Notes: generated by a model from the letters alone, not told the origin. Positions 32,890-42,150 are shown, counted from the stretch's first letter. The stretch: 64,000 nucleotides of DNA from Bacteroidales bacterium (GCA_004557825.1 SFFL01000002.1:1-64000); one strand, 5' to 3'. A program made the numbers and translations.

Positions 32890-33708
32890 TTATTCCTGCT
32901 TCAGCGAACCGTAAAGCTCCACGATATCCTCCACGGAAGGCTCGCCGCCATTCCAGGGAAGCACGCGCTTGCCCAGCGACTCAGCATAGCTCAGCAGCTC
33001 GGCGGACGCATCCTCCGAAGCCTGAATCACGGCATCGGCGTGAGCAATGGCCAGACGGTTGAGCGCCTGTATGTCGACGTCGCCGTCGCCCAGGGCGGCA
33101 AGCTCCTCGTCGGCAAACTTGTCGAGCTTCAGCTTTTCCACGAAGCGGGCGTCGAGTGTGCCATCAAACCCGTCGGAAAAGAGGGAATATACAATGGGGG
33201 CGCCTCCGATGGTGGGATCGTCGGCGAAAGCACGCTTGAGATAGAGCGGAGCCAGGGCGCTCATCCAGCCGGAAGCGTGGATTACAGCCGGCTCCCAGCG
33301 GAGCTTTTTCACCGTCTCCATCACGCCGCGCACGAAGAAGATGATGCGCTCGTCGTTGTCGGCGGGCGAAGTCACCGTCTCCAGGCGGTCGGAGGTGTGA
33401 TTGCGGAAATAGTCATCGGAATCAATGAAGTAAACCTGCATCTTTGCCGGCTGGAGGGTAGCCACCTTAATCACCAGCGGGTGGTCGGTGTCGTCGATGA
33501 CGAGATTCAGACCCGACAGACGAATCACTTCGTGGAGCTGGTTGCGGCGCTCGTTGATGCTGCCGTATTTGGGCATAAACGCTCTTGCTTCGTAGCCGTG
33601 CTCCTGCACTTTGGTGGGAATCTGGTTGCAGGAAAGCGCCATTGCGGATTCAGGCAGATACGGGGTAATTTCCTGGGAGATGTAGAGAATTTTCTGTTTA
33701 CTGTTCAT
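32890..33708 (-). CDS. Short glycogen/starch synthase-like protein (N-terminal domain only)
   Basis: 272 residues from the ATG at 33708. It begins KILYISQEITPYLPES, the pattern that opens the GT5 glycogen synthase N-terminal domain, and continues with PKYGSINERRNQLHEVIRLSG and FFVRGVMETVKKLRWEPAVIHASGWMSALAPLYLK. The C-terminal nucleotide-sugar-binding domain of GT5 is absent, so catalysis as a normal glycogen synthase is doubtful. Bacteroidales carry this short form alongside DUF4270. The longer open frame to 33822 lacks a fitting start. A TAnnTTTG motif lies at 33742-33749 on this strand. Confidence 0.78.
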   Translation of the reverse strand: MNSKQKILYISQEITPYLPESAMALSCNQIPTKVQEHGYEARAFMPKYGSINERRNQLHEVIRLSGLNLVIDDTDHPLVIKVATLQPAKMQVYFIDSDDYFRNHTSDRLETVTSPADNDERIIFFVRGVMETVKKLRWEPAVIHASGWMSALAPLYLKRAFADDPTIGGAPIVYSLFSDGFDGTLDARFVEKLKLDKFADEELAALGDGDVDIQALNRLAIAHADAVIQASEDASAELLSYAESLGKRVLPWNGGEPSVEDIVELYGSLKQE

Positions 33709-33741
33709 TGAAAAAGAAAGCCTTAAATAGCCATTCGATTG

Positions 33742-33749
33742 CAAAGTTA
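33742..33749 (-). promoter_or_regulatory. TAnnTTTG motif before the glycogen synthase-like gene
   Basis: On the minus strand TAACTTTG lies 33 bp before the ATG at 33708. It is back to back with the plus-strand motif at 33802-33809. Confidence 0.55.
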
Positions 33750-33801
33750 CTAATTTTTTTTGAAACGGCCGCCCATATTTCGTAATTTGGATGCAAATTA
33801 C

Positions 33802-33809
33802 TACCTTTG
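33802..33809 (+). promoter_or_regulatory. TAnnTTTG motif before dsbD
   Basis: TACCTTTG lies 19 bp before the ATG at 33829, so the leader would be only about 13 nt. This supports the start at 33829 over an ATG at 33760. Confidence 0.55.
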
Positions 33810-33828
33810 CGTGAAAATTCAACAGCTG

Positions 33829-35898
33829 ATGAACACTCTTTCACACACAGCGGCGGCGCTCTCTGCCCTCCCCGCAGCCCTCTTCCGTGGGGTATCGCGA
33901 GGCACGGCTCTGCGCCTGGCCGCACTATTTTCCATCATAGCGGCAGCGCTCGCCCAGGCATCCGCCCAGGGCTTCGGCCAGATGATCGACCCAATCAAAT
34001 GGAGCGCTTCGGTGGAGGGCAACTCCTCCGACGCAGCCGTAATCCGCCTCCACGCCTCAATCGAGAGCGGCTGGCATCTCTACAGCCTCAATCTCCCCGA
34101 GGGAGGCCCCAACTCCACCTCGATTGACTTCAACTGGCCCGACGGCGTGAAACCCGACGGAGCCCTCACCCCCTCCAAGAAGCCCATCGAGAAGTACGAC
34201 GATATGTTTGCCCTCAACCTCTCCTGGTGGGAAGGGTCGGTGACATTCACCCAGAAGGTGAAAATCACCGACAGCAAGACCCACACCGTGGGGGTGACCG
34301 TATCGTATCAGGGCTGCAACGACCAGACCTGCATCGCCCCGAAAACCGAATCGCTTGAGGTGCACGTAGGCACCGGTCCGGCTCCCGTTCAGGAGGAGAC
34401 CGCCGACACCGTAGCGGCAGTCGCTCCCGCGCAGCCCGTGGCCGACAAACCCACGGAGAAAGCCGACTGGTGGGCACCCGTCACCTTCCCGGAGACCGGC
34501 GAAGTGACCGAGACCAACGTAAGCGACTCCCCCTGGTGGGTGATTTTCATCTGGGGCTTCGGCGGTGGCCTGCTGGCGCTGCTCACCCCCTGCGTGTGGC
34601 CGATGATTCCGATGACGGTGAGCTTCTTCCTCAAGAAAAGCGGCAGCCGGCGCAAATCGGTGGTCGACGCCGCCACCTACGGCCTGAGCATCATCGTGAT
34701 TTACCTCGCTCTGGGCCTGGCCATCACCACAATCTTCGGCGCCGGTAAGCTTAACGAACTGAGCACCAACGCCATCTTCAACATCTGCTTCTTCCTGCTG
34801 CTGGTATTCTTCGGCATAAGTTTCCTGGGCGGCTTCGACCTCACCCTCCCCTCCAAATGGTCGAACTCGGCCGACGCCCGCGCCGAAAAGGCCACCGGCC
34901 TGATGAGCATCTTCTTCATGGCCTTCACCCTGGCGCTGGTATCCTTCTCCTGCACCGGTCCGATCATCGGCACCCTGCTGGTGGAAGCTGCCACTATGGG
35001 CAACATCCTCGGTCCGGCCATCGGTATGGGCGGTTTCGCCATAGCTCTGGCTCTCCCCTTCACCCTCTTCGCTCTCTTCCCCTCACTGCTCAAAGAGATG
35101 CCCCGCTCCGGCGGCTGGCTCAACTCGGTGAAGGTGGTGCTCGGCTTCCTGGAGCTTGCCCTGTCGCTGAAATTCCTCTCCGTAGCCGACCTGGCATACG
35201 GATGGGGCATACTCGACCGCGAGGTGTTCATCTGCCTCTGGGTAGTAATCTTCCTGCTGCTCGGCCTCTACCTGCTGGGCAAACTCAAGTTCAGCCACGA
35301 CGCCGAACTCAGCCACGTATCGCTGCCACGCTTCTTCCTGGCTATGGTGTCGCTCAGCTTCTCGCTCTACCTCGTGCCCGGCCTCTGGGGCGCCCCGCTC
35401 AAAGGAGTCAGCGCCTTTGTGCCCCCGCTGTTCACACAGGATTTCAATCTCTACGCCGGTGGCAAATTCGAGGAATTCGACGACTTCGACAAAGGTATGG
35501 CCTACGCCGCCGAGAACGACCGCCCCGTGCTGATTGACTTCTCGGGCTACGGCTGCGTCAACTGCCGCAAGATGGAGGGCGCCGTATTCGATACCGACCG
35601 CGTGAGCCGTATCGTCAAGGAAAATTTCGTGCTCATCAAGCTAATGGTCGACGACAAGGCTAAACTTTCCGCCCCGATTACAGTCGAAGAAAATGGAAAG
35701 AAGATTGTGCTCAACACCGTCGGCGACAAGTGGAGCTACCTCCAGCGCTCGAAATTCGGCGCCAACTCGCAGCCCTACTACATCGTGCTCGACAATGAGG
35801 GCGCCGCGATGGACATTCCCTATTTCTACGACGAAGACATCGACAAATTCGTTGTGTGGCTCGAATCAGGTATGAAAGCCTACAGCGCTGCCGAATAA
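33829..35898 (+). CDS. dsbD: Thiol:disulfide interchange protein DsbD
   Basis: 689 residues. Signal segment, then the periplasmic N-terminal domain (about 45-190) with a Cys pair in YQGCNDQTC (about 162 and 167). The eight-helix membrane domain follows (about 235-500), with its essential cysteines in TPCVWPMIP and SFSCTGPIIG. The C-terminal thioredoxin-like domain has CVNC at about 575-578. DsbD passes electrons from cytoplasmic thioredoxin to periplasmic proteins. The large insert between the N-terminal domain and the membrane part carries an Ala/Pro/Glu linker. It faces the glycogen synthase-like gene across a divergent promoter region. Confidence 0.92.
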   Translation: MNTLSHTAAALSALPAALFRGVSRGTALRLAALFSIIAAALAQASAQGFGQMIDPIKWSASVEGNSSDAAVIRLHASIESGWHLYSLNLPEGGPNSTSIDFNWPDGVKPDGALTPSKKPIEKYDDMFALNLSWWEGSVTFTQKVKITDSKTHTVGVTVSYQGCNDQTCIAPKTESLEVHVGTGPAPVQEETADTVAAVAPAQPVADKPTEKADWWAPVTFPETGEVTETNVSDSPWWVIFIWGFGGGLLALLTPCVWPMIPMTVSFFLKKSGSRRKSVVDAATYGLSIIVIYLALGLAITTIFGAGKLNELSTNAIFNICFFLLLVFFGISFLGGFDLTLPSKWSNSADARAEKATGLMSIFFMAFTLALVSFSCTGPIIGTLLVEAATMGNILGPAIGMGGFAIALALPFTLFALFPSLLKEMPRSGGWLNSVKVVLGFLELALSLKFLSVADLAYGWGILDREVFICLWVVIFLLLGLYLLGKLKFSHDAELSHVSLPRFFLAMVSLSFSLYLVPGLWGAPLKGVSAFVPPLFTQDFNLYAGGKFEEFDDFDKGMAYAAENDRPVLIDFSGYGCVNCRKMEGAVFDTDRVSRIVKENFVLIKLMVDDKAKLSAPITVEENGKKIVLNTVGDKWSYLQRSKFGANSQPYYIVLDNEGAAMDIPYFYDEDIDKFVVWLESGMKAYSAAE

Positions 35899-35977
35899 GC
35901 CGCACCGGAAAACTGAAACCCGCACCGGCAATACTGAGATTCACGCCTGCGCAACAGAAAATTCTCTATAAATCACA

Positions 35978-36832
35978 ATGCAACAGAAGCATAAAGCACA
36001 CACCCGCGAGGAAAAGCTTCAGGCCCTGGGCCGCGTAATCGACGTGCTCGACACTCTGCGCGTGAAATGCCCCTGGGATGCCAAGCAGACCAACGAATCG
36101 CTCCGCCCCAACACCATCGAGGAGGTGTATGAGCTGTGCGAGGCGCTCATCAACGAGGACAACTCCGAAATCCGCAAGGAGCTGGGCGATGTGCTCCTCC
36201 ACGTGCTTTTCTACGCCAAAATCGGCGAGGAGAAAGAGGCCTTCGACATCGCCGACGTGTGCGATTCGCTCGCCGAAAAGCTCATCTTCCGTCATCCCCA
36301 CATCTACGGCAATGTCCAGGCCGACACCGCCGAGAAGGTCACCCAGAACTGGGAGGAGCTGAAGCTCCGCGAAAAGGGTGGCAACCGGTCGGTATTGGCC
36401 GGCGTACCCGCCACACTGCCCGCTCTGAACAAGGCTTACCGCATCCAGGAGAAGGCCGCGCATGCCGGATTCGACTGGAAAGATGCCGCCGACGTATGGG
36501 CGAAGATGCATGAGGAGACCGGCGAATTTTCGGTGGAAGCCGAAAAGGTGCGCGCCCTGCGCAACAATCCTGCCGCCACCCCGCAGGAGCTGCAGGAGGC
36601 TCAGGAACACCTGGAAATGGAGACCGGCGACCTCTTCTTCACGCTCGTGAATGTGTCGCGGCTCTATGGCGTGATTCCCGAAAACGCCCTGGAGAAGTGC
36701 AATAAGAAATTCATCCGCCGCTTCAACTATATCGAGGAGTGCGCCCGCAAGGAGGGCAAGCACGTGAAAGACCTCACCCTCGACCAGATGGAGCAATACT
36801 GGCAGCAGGCCAAGCACCAGCCGCAGGAGTAA
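35978..36832 (+). CDS. mazG: Nucleoside triphosphate pyrophosphohydrolase MazG
   Basis: 284 residues with two MazG-type helical modules. Module one has CPWDAKQTNESLRPNTIEEV, the metal-binding EExxE and ELGD pattern, and RHPHIYG. Module two repeats it with GFDWKDAADVW and METGDLFFTLVNVSRLYG. It hydrolyses non-canonical NTPs to monophosphates, cleaning the nucleotide pool. It is about 20 residues longer than E. coli MazG, owing to a PAATPQELQEAQEHLE insert. It is 79 bp after dsbD with no obvious terminator between. Confidence 0.93.
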   Translation: MQQKHKAHTREEKLQALGRVIDVLDTLRVKCPWDAKQTNESLRPNTIEEVYELCEALINEDNSEIRKELGDVLLHVLFYAKIGEEKEAFDIADVCDSLAEKLIFRHPHIYGNVQADTAEKVTQNWEELKLREKGGNRSVLAGVPATLPALNKAYRIQEKAAHAGFDWKDAADVWAKMHEETGEFSVEAEKVRALRNNPAATPQELQEAQEHLEMETGDLFFTLVNVSRLYGVIPENALEKCNKKFIRRFNYIEECARKEGKHVKDLTLDQMEQYWQQAKHQPQE

Positions 36833-36896
36833 GCCCCGCTGTTTCTCTTCCCGGCCGGAAAATATAAGTAAAACAATCTGTATCTCTCACAAAAAT

Positions 36897-37295
36897 ATGA
36901 AAGCACTACGTATCGCAGCTCTGCTGCTCTGCTGCGGTGCAGCAGCCACCGCCACGCTTCCTGAAGCCCAGGCTCAGGTGAACCAGCTCGACGCCGATTT
37001 CAATGTAATTCCCGATAAGGTGACACCCACCGCCGACGGCATCCGCATCTCGGTTTGTCTGGTGGGCATCCCCTCCACAGCACAGCGCATCGACGCCGTC
37101 ACCCTCGTGGTAGGTCCGAAGAAAATCAAAGCCACCGACATCGACGGCGTGGACTTCGAGCGCGCTTTCCAGTTTGAGGACACCGGCGTGCAGGTAATCG
37201 AGCTTGACTTCCCCTTCAAGGGCAAGCTCCCCAAGACCGCCACACTTATCTTCCACACCGCCGACGGCGATGTGGAGTCACCCGCACGTCAGTAA
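36897..37295 (+). CDS. Small secreted protein of unknown function
   Basis: 132 residues with a clear signal peptide (MKALRIAALLLCCGAAATAT, cleavage near AQAQ at about 27). The mature part is about 105 residues, beta-rich, without cysteines after residue 55 or any motif I recognise. A Lys-rich stretch (GPKKIKATDIDG) sits mid-protein. It is probably periplasmic. It lies 65 bp after mazG and 22 bp before the topoisomerase gene, so the three may be co-transcribed. I cannot assign a function. Confidence 0.75.
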   Translation: MKALRIAALLLCCGAAATATLPEAQAQVNQLDADFNVIPDKVTPTADGIRISVCLVGIPSTAQRIDAVTLVVGPKKIKATDIDGVDFERAFQFEDTGVQVIELDFPFKGKLPKTATLIFHTADGDVESPARQ

Positions 37296-37316
37296 CCCCC
37301 GAAACACACTTTCCAG

Positions 37317-39434
37317 TTGATAGTCTGCATCACCGAGAAACCGAATGTGGCGCGCGACATAGCCGAAATCCTCGGAGCCACCGACAAGCGGCAAGGCTTC
37401 TATGAGGGAAACGGCTACCGCGTGACCTGGACCTACGGCCATCTCTGCACCCTCAAAGAGCCTAACGACTACTGCGACCAGTGGAAACGCTGGTCGCTGG
37501 TGCATCTGCCTATGCTCCCTCCGAAATTCGGCATAAAGCTCATACCAATAGAGAATTACGAGCGGCAGTTCAATGTGATAAAGCAGCTCTTCTCCGAGGC
37601 CGACGAGATAATCAACTGCGGCGATGCCGGCCAGGAGGGCGAGCTGATTCAGCGCTGGGTGATGCAGAAGGCCGGGGTGACCTGCCCCGTGAAGCGCCTA
37701 TGGATTTCCTCGCTTACCGAGCAGTCGATTCGCGACGGCTTCCAGCACCTGCGCCCCTCCTCGGATTTCGACAATCTCTATTACGCCGGTCTCTCGCGCG
37801 CCATCGGCGACTGGATTCTCGGTATGAACGCCACCCGCCTTTACACGCTGAAATACTCCTCGCCGGGCAATGTGCTCTCGGTAGGACGTGTGCAGACCCC
37901 CACCCTGGCACTGGTGGTGCAGCGCCACTGCGAGATTGTGAACTTCAAGCCGGAGGATTACTGGGAACTGAAAACCATCTACCGCGGTGCCACCTTCAAC
38001 GCCGAGTCGGGCCGCTTCACCGATGAAGCTAAAGCCACCGAGGCTCTCGAGCAGATTCGTCCTTATCCGCTCACAATCACCGACATAGAGCAGAAGAAGG
38101 GGCGTGAGGCTCCCCCGCGCCTTTTCGACCTCACCTCGCTGCAGGTGGAGTGCAACAAGCAGTGGGGCTGGACCGCCGACGAGACGCTGAAACTCATTCA
38201 GTCGCTCTACGAGAAGAAGGTAACCACATATCCGCGTGTCGACACCACATATCTCTCCGACGATATCTATCCCACCGTGCCCGACATCCTGCGGAAGATG
38301 ACCCCATACGCGCCGCTCACCGCCCCGCTGCTGGCGCTGAAAAAGCTTCCCAAGTCGAAGAAGGTTTTCGACAGCTCAAAGGTCACCGACCACCACGCCA
38401 TCATCCCCACAGGGCAGTCGCCAGAGCGCCTCATAGGCAATGAGAAACTGATGTATCACCTTATTGCACGGCGTTTCATAGCGGCATTCTACCCCGACTG
38501 CGAGTTTATGCAGACCACGGTGCGCGCCGATGTGAACTCACTGAAATTCAAGGCCACAGGCAAGGTGATTACCTCGCCCGGCTGGCGCGTCATCTACCAG
38601 AATCCGGCACAGGCCGCCGCCCAGACTCAAGCCGCGCAAGGGCAGGCGCAGGGACAGGGCGCCGACGACGAGAACATTCTCCCCGATTTCACTGTGGGTG
38701 AGAGCGGGTCTCATGAGCCGGGCCTTGTGAAGAAAACCACCCGTCCGCCGAAATTCTACGACGACGCCACCCTGCTGCGTGCTATGGAGTCGGCCGGAAA
38801 AACCGTCGACGACGAAGCCCTGCGCGAAGCGATGAAGGAGAACGGCATAGGGCGCCCCTCCACCCGTGCCGCCATTATCGAGACCCTTTTCAAACGCAAA
38901 TATCTCTACCGCAAGAAGAAAAATATTATGGTCACTCAGGCCGGTATCGACCTGATTGCCACCATAAGCGAGGAACTGCTGAAAAGCGCAAAACTCACCG
39001 GCATCTGGGAGAGCCGTCTGCGCCGAATCGAGCGTGGCGAGTACTCCGCCGCCGAATTTATCGAAGACCTCAAAGGGCAGATCTGCCGTATCGTCAATGA
39101 CGTGATCCGCGACTCGGGCGCCCGGCGCATCGACACCGGCAGCGCACCCTCGATCTCCGGCGCCGCCACACCCCCCTCCGGTCCGGCATCCCCCGCCGGA
39201 GGAGCGGCAGCAGCCACCGCACCCAAAGCCCCACGCAAACCGGCTATTCGCAAGTTAGAGCAGATAGAATGCCCGCTCTGCCACCGCGGCCATCTGCTGA
39301 AAGGACACACCGCCTACGGCTGTTCGGAATTTCGCTCCGGCTGCACCCTGCGCCTCCCCTTCGAGGAGTATCCGGCCGACCTTACCCCAGGCAAGCTCAA
39401 CGCCCTCCTCAAGAAAAAGAAACTCACCGTGTGA
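37317..39434 (+). CDS. topB: DNA topoisomerase III
   Basis: 705 residues of type IA topoisomerase. The N-terminal TOPRIM fold starts VCITEKPNVARDIAEILGA and has INCGDAGQEGELIQRW with its acidic residues. The catalytic tyrosine is about residue 305 in TTYPRVDTTYLSDD. GIGRPSTRAAIIETLFKR marks the central domain. A C-terminal zinc ribbon (CPLCHRGH ... CSEFRSGC) ends the protein after an Ala/Pro-rich linker. It decatenates DNA with single-strand passage. The start appears to be TTG at 37317, because no ATG precedes the conserved IVCITEKP. A Gln/Ala-rich insert (QAAQGQAQGQGADD) is unusual. Confidence 0.93.
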   Translation: MIVCITEKPNVARDIAEILGATDKRQGFYEGNGYRVTWTYGHLCTLKEPNDYCDQWKRWSLVHLPMLPPKFGIKLIPIENYERQFNVIKQLFSEADEIINCGDAGQEGELIQRWVMQKAGVTCPVKRLWISSLTEQSIRDGFQHLRPSSDFDNLYYAGLSRAIGDWILGMNATRLYTLKYSSPGNVLSVGRVQTPTLALVVQRHCEIVNFKPEDYWELKTIYRGATFNAESGRFTDEAKATEALEQIRPYPLTITDIEQKKGREAPPRLFDLTSLQVECNKQWGWTADETLKLIQSLYEKKVTTYPRVDTTYLSDDIYPTVPDILRKMTPYAPLTAPLLALKKLPKSKKVFDSSKVTDHHAIIPTGQSPERLIGNEKLMYHLIARRFIAAFYPDCEFMQTTVRADVNSLKFKATGKVITSPGWRVIYQNPAQAAAQTQAAQGQAQGQGADDENILPDFTVGESGSHEPGLVKKTTRPPKFYDDATLLRAMESAGKTVDDEALREAMKENGIGRPSTRAAIIETLFKRKYLYRKKKNIMVTQAGIDLIATISEELLKSAKLTGIWESRLRRIERGEYSAAEFIEDLKGQICRIVNDVIRDSGARRIDTGSAPSISGAATPPSGPASPAGGAAAATAPKAPRKPAIRKLEQIECPLCHRGHLLKGHTAYGCSEFRSGCTLRLPFEEYPADLTPGKLNALLKKKKLTV

Positions 39435-39449
39435 CATTCCCTCTCCCTT

Positions 39450-39734
39450 ATGAGCACCAACGAACTAATACAATGGATATGCGTGGCGGTTATCTTCGGG
39501 ATAATCGCCGTGGGGATTGTGCGCTATTTCCGCCGCCTGTTTTTGTGGTCGAAGTCGGTGTCGCGCCCCGGATGCCACACCACCGGCGAACCGCCCTGCT
39601 GCGGCGGCAAGCCCGACAAGAAGCCCAAATGTGGCTGCGAAGATCACGGCAAGAAGCCCGCGCCCGGCTCATCGCCCTGCGCCGCCTGCACCGGCAACTG
39701 CCCCCTCTCCCGCTCCGACCACCACGAAAATTAA
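39450..39734 (+). CDS. Small Cys-rich single-pass membrane protein
   Basis: 94 residues: one transmembrane helix at about 8-25, a basic stretch (RYFRRLFLWSK), then eight cysteines in the last 55 residues (C42, C50, C51, C61, C63, C77, C80, C84) among Lys, Pro and Gly. The layout resembles FeoB-associated Cys-rich membrane proteins, but no feoB is nearby. The CxC and CxxC pairs suggest metal binding or redox activity at the membrane. It is 15 bp after topB. The function is unknown. Confidence 0.65.
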   Translation: MSTNELIQWICVAVIFGIIAVGIVRYFRRLFLWSKSVSRPGCHTTGEPPCCGGKPDKKPKCGCEDHGKKPAPGSSPCAACTGNCPLSRSDHHEN

Positions 39735-39822
39735 GTAGCGTGTCAACGTTGGCCCGCAACGCATCAGTCGGGATGTGTAAATGGCGTATCAAGCAGGATT
39801 TTTACGAATGGCGTATCCGGCT

Positions 39823-39840
39823 GTAGGGGCGCGATACGTC
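39823..39840. repeat. GTAG-headed repeat, truncated
   Basis: GTAGGGGCGCGATACGTC matches the start of the REP-like elements at 28359 and 52122 through GCGAT and then diverges. Confidence 0.5.
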
Positions 39841-39920
39841 ATTCACAAAAATATCCTCGTGACCACACTATGGGATTTGGCGTGGGGGTCGGCAGCGTCG
39901 CACCCAATCGAGCAGGATAA

Positions 39921-40008
39921 ATGGAGACGCTGTGGGGGTCGGCTAATATGGAGACGCTGTGGGGATTGGCTAATAAGGGGACGCTGTGGGGGTCGGCAGC
40001 GCCGACCA
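39921..40008. repeat. Three 27-bp tandem repeats ending in a hairpin
   Basis: GGAGACGCTGTGGGGGTCGG-type units begin near 39922, 39949 and 39975 with a few changes. The third continues into GGTCGGCAGCGCCGACC, a hairpin related to the one at 52165-52188. The 383-bp gap between the Cys-rich protein gene and the metallopeptidase gene contains only these and a GCGTAGCGCTGCAAAACCC segment also found near 31315. Confidence 0.75.
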
Positions 40009-40117
40009 AGAGTGTAGCCAGGGGTGCGGCTGCGCGTAGCGCTGCAAAACCCTGGTTAGCGTCACACCCTCCCCCCAACATTGCGCTGCGTAGCTGCGCG
40101 TCAAAATCTTCGGATTA

Positions 40118-40825
40118 TTAGCGGAGGACCGGCCAGGAGTAGGTTTTGAGGCGGTTGACGAGGATAGCTTCGCGGCCGCCGAGATAGCCGTCGAGCACCG
40201 CGTGGAAGCGTGGGGAATGATTCATCTCGGAAAGATGTGCTATTTCGTGGAGCACAATATAGTCGCGCAATTCCTGCGGAAGGAACACCAGCGCGCTGCT
40301 CAGTGTAATAATTCCACGCGACGAGCAGGTGCCCAGTGTGCGGTAGCCGGTGGAAAACGCCCATCCCTGAGGACGGCGCCCCACGGCCTCTGCAAGCTCA
40401 CGCACACGGGGCATAAGCACCTCGGGGGCTATCTTCCGGGCTATCGTGCAGAGCGCATTGCTGATGCGGGGCGTTGACTCCGGCGCGTCGAAATCGAATG
40501 TTTCCGGCACCTCCACCGAGCTTTCCGGCAACGACGACCTGATAAGGATATGGTCGGGAGCCACCCGCTGCCGGGCTATGCGGAATTCCACGCCGGGAAA
40601 TCGGAGCGACATCGGAGCATCGTAGCGCAGCGTAGGCCGTGCAGCCAGCAGACGGGGAGCAAACCTATCGAGGATGCGCTGAATGTCGGTAAGACCGTAA
40701 CATTCAGGCACATTGAGGTTCACCAGCCCATGTTTCCACCGGGCAGTGGCACGGGATGAGTTGGGGCGGCGGCTCACAAGCACACGCCCCAGGCTATCGT
40801 GATTCATTTCTCCGATTATCGGCAC
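40118..40825 (-). CDS. YgjP-like (DUF45) zinc metallopeptidase
   Basis: 235 residues. VLHEIAHLSEMNHSPRFH supplies HExxH (H193, E194, H197) and the third ligand H203 in NHSxxF, the signature of the YgjP/WLM/SprT-like group. The upstream RTLGTCSSRGIITLSSALV is the usual preceding beta-strand pair. These are cytoplasmic proteins of poorly known function. The N-terminal extension (to about residue 70) is typical of Bacteroidales members. ATGs at 40825 and 40807 are both possible starts. It points the same way as nadK, 74 bp away. Confidence 0.85.
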   Translation of the reverse strand: MPIIGEMNHDSLGRVLVSRRPNSSRATARWKHGLVNLNVPECYGLTDIQRILDRFAPRLLAARPTLRYDAPMSLRFPGVEFRIARQRVAPDHILIRSSLPESSVEVPETFDFDAPESTPRISNALCTIARKIAPEVLMPRVRELAEAVGRRPQGWAFSTGYRTLGTCSSRGIITLSSALVFLPQELRDYIVLHEIAHLSEMNHSPRFHAVLDGYLGGREAILVNRLKTYSWPVLR

Positions 40826-40899
40826 AGTTCAGAATTTTGGCAAATTATAACTAATTGATGCAAAACAGGTTATCGGCACGGTTCCGAGGGAATATGGCA

Positions 40900-41754
40900 T
40901 CAGCATCCAAGCCCCAGCTTTGTGCGCAGGGTGTCGGTGAAAGTATGCCCCGGGAGCGTGACCACATTCAGCGGGAAGGGCGCGCGGCTCACCCGCAGAC
41001 GGCTTCCCGAGGGGAGCGCCAGACTCTTACCGTCGACGGTGAAGCGGAATGTGGGACTGCGAAGCTCCACAATGGCCTCCACCACCGAGGAATCGTTGAT
41101 TACCAGCGGACGCACCGCCAGCGAGTGGGCGGCGATGGGCGACATCACCCACGACGCCACCGAGGGGTCGAGAATCGGACCGCCGACCGACAGGTTGTAG
41201 GCCGTGGAGCCGGTGGGGGTGGCTATAATCAGGCCGTCGCCCTTATAAGTAAGTGAATGATGGGAGTTTATACAAGTATCCACCGTCACCATCGAAGCAT
41301 TCTCGCCACGGGTTATGGCCAGCTCGTTGAGCGCATAGAAAGTGCCGGCAGGGGTCTCCACCTGCAGCAGACTCCGGCGGCCGATGGCGTAGTCGCCCGA
41401 AAGCAGATGCGCCTCAATCTCCTCCTTGCGGTCAAAAGAAAACGCAGCTAAGAAGCCCAGGTGCCCGGTGTTGATACCGGCTACGGGAGTGCCGGTGTCG
41501 CCCACCCAGGCGGCAGTCTTGAGGAAAGCGCCGTCGCCGCCGATGGCAATGGCCAGGTCGGCCCGCGGCGGAGCCGTGATGCGTGCGCGGTCGATGCCGA
41601 TGGCGAAGTGACCTCCGATCCGGTCCTCCAGATAGTCGAGGAAACGGTCGGTCATCACCACACGGTCGTCGCGGCGCAGATAGAAGTCGACGAGGTGACT
41701 TATATCGTCGAAATGGCCGTCCTGATGGCGGTTACCGTTTATAGCGACAATCAT
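40900..41754 (-). CDS. nadK: NAD kinase
   Basis: 284 residues. IGGDGAFLKT (GGDG at 72-75) binds the phosphate donor. ALNELAITRG (N143, E144) and the Gly-rich TPTGSTAYNLSVGGPI shape the NAD site. The enzyme makes NADP from NAD and ATP. The length is normal. It lies 6 bp after the small conserved gene on the same strand and diverges from pdxJ, an order conserved in Bacteroides as far as I recall. Confidence 0.95.
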   Translation of the reverse strand: MIVAINGNRHQDGHFDDISHLVDFYLRRDDRVVMTDRFLDYLEDRIGGHFAIGIDRARITAPPRADLAIAIGGDGAFLKTAAWVGDTGTPVAGINTGHLGFLAAFSFDRKEEIEAHLLSGDYAIGRRSLLQVETPAGTFYALNELAITRGENASMVTVDTCINSHHSLTYKGDGLIIATPTGSTAYNLSVGGPILDPSVASWVMSPIAAHSLAVRPLVINDSSVVEAIVELRSPTFRFTVDGKSLALPSGSRLRVSRAPFPLNVVTLPGHTFTDTLRTKLGLGC

Positions 41755-41760
41755 AATGAT

Positions 41761-42150
41761 TTACATTTCAAGGTAGTGGATAAGCTCACGGGCACGGTCC
41801 TGGGCACGGCGGCGCATAGCCGAGTCGGGGGCGCTCCCGGCCAGGATGGTGTTATAGCCATAGCGCTCCAGCGAGCGCACCACACCCGAGGTGTCGCGCA
41901 CATTCACCCGCAGAGCCACCACGGGATTACCCGACGCATCGCGCATAGCGGTGATGTTCAGCCCAAGAAGCTGGGCATCGCAGTCCTCCACGGCGCGCGC
42001 TATGGCGGAAGCTGAATAGTCGGCCGGACGGCACGACATCAACAGCTCGGAGGCCTCCTGCATCTGCAGCGGAGGCATAAGCGCTTCAGAGCGCTCCTGA
42101 GGGGAAAGCTCCCTGGAGATGTATTTTTGTAAAGTGTCGTCGTAGTTCAT
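41761..42150 (-). CDS. Small conserved protein, possible ACT-like remnant of a CBS protein
   Basis: 129 residues, no signal peptide. The C-terminal half ([40 protein letters not shown]) looks like a beta-alpha-beta ACT-type fold. In Bacteroides a CBS-domain protein occupies this place next to nadK. Here the CBS motifs are not recognisable and the protein is shorter, so it may be a reduced version. A nucleotide-sensing role next to NAD kinase is speculation. Confidence 0.6.
   Translation of the reverse strand: MNYDDTLQKYISRELSPQERSEALMPPLQMQEASELLMSCRPADYSASAIARAVEDCDAQLLGLNITAMRDASGNPVVALRVNVRDTSGVVRSLERYGYNTILAGSAPDSAMRRRAQDRARELIHYLEM

Noticed and set aside
40855..41256. Plus-strand open frame opposite nadK
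   Set aside because: Antisense to NAD kinase, whose GGDG and NE motifs are intact.
41761..42150. Pseudogene of a CBS-domain protein
   Set aside because: The frame is intact, closely spaced with nadK and has coherent codon use, so it is kept as a gene of uncertain family.
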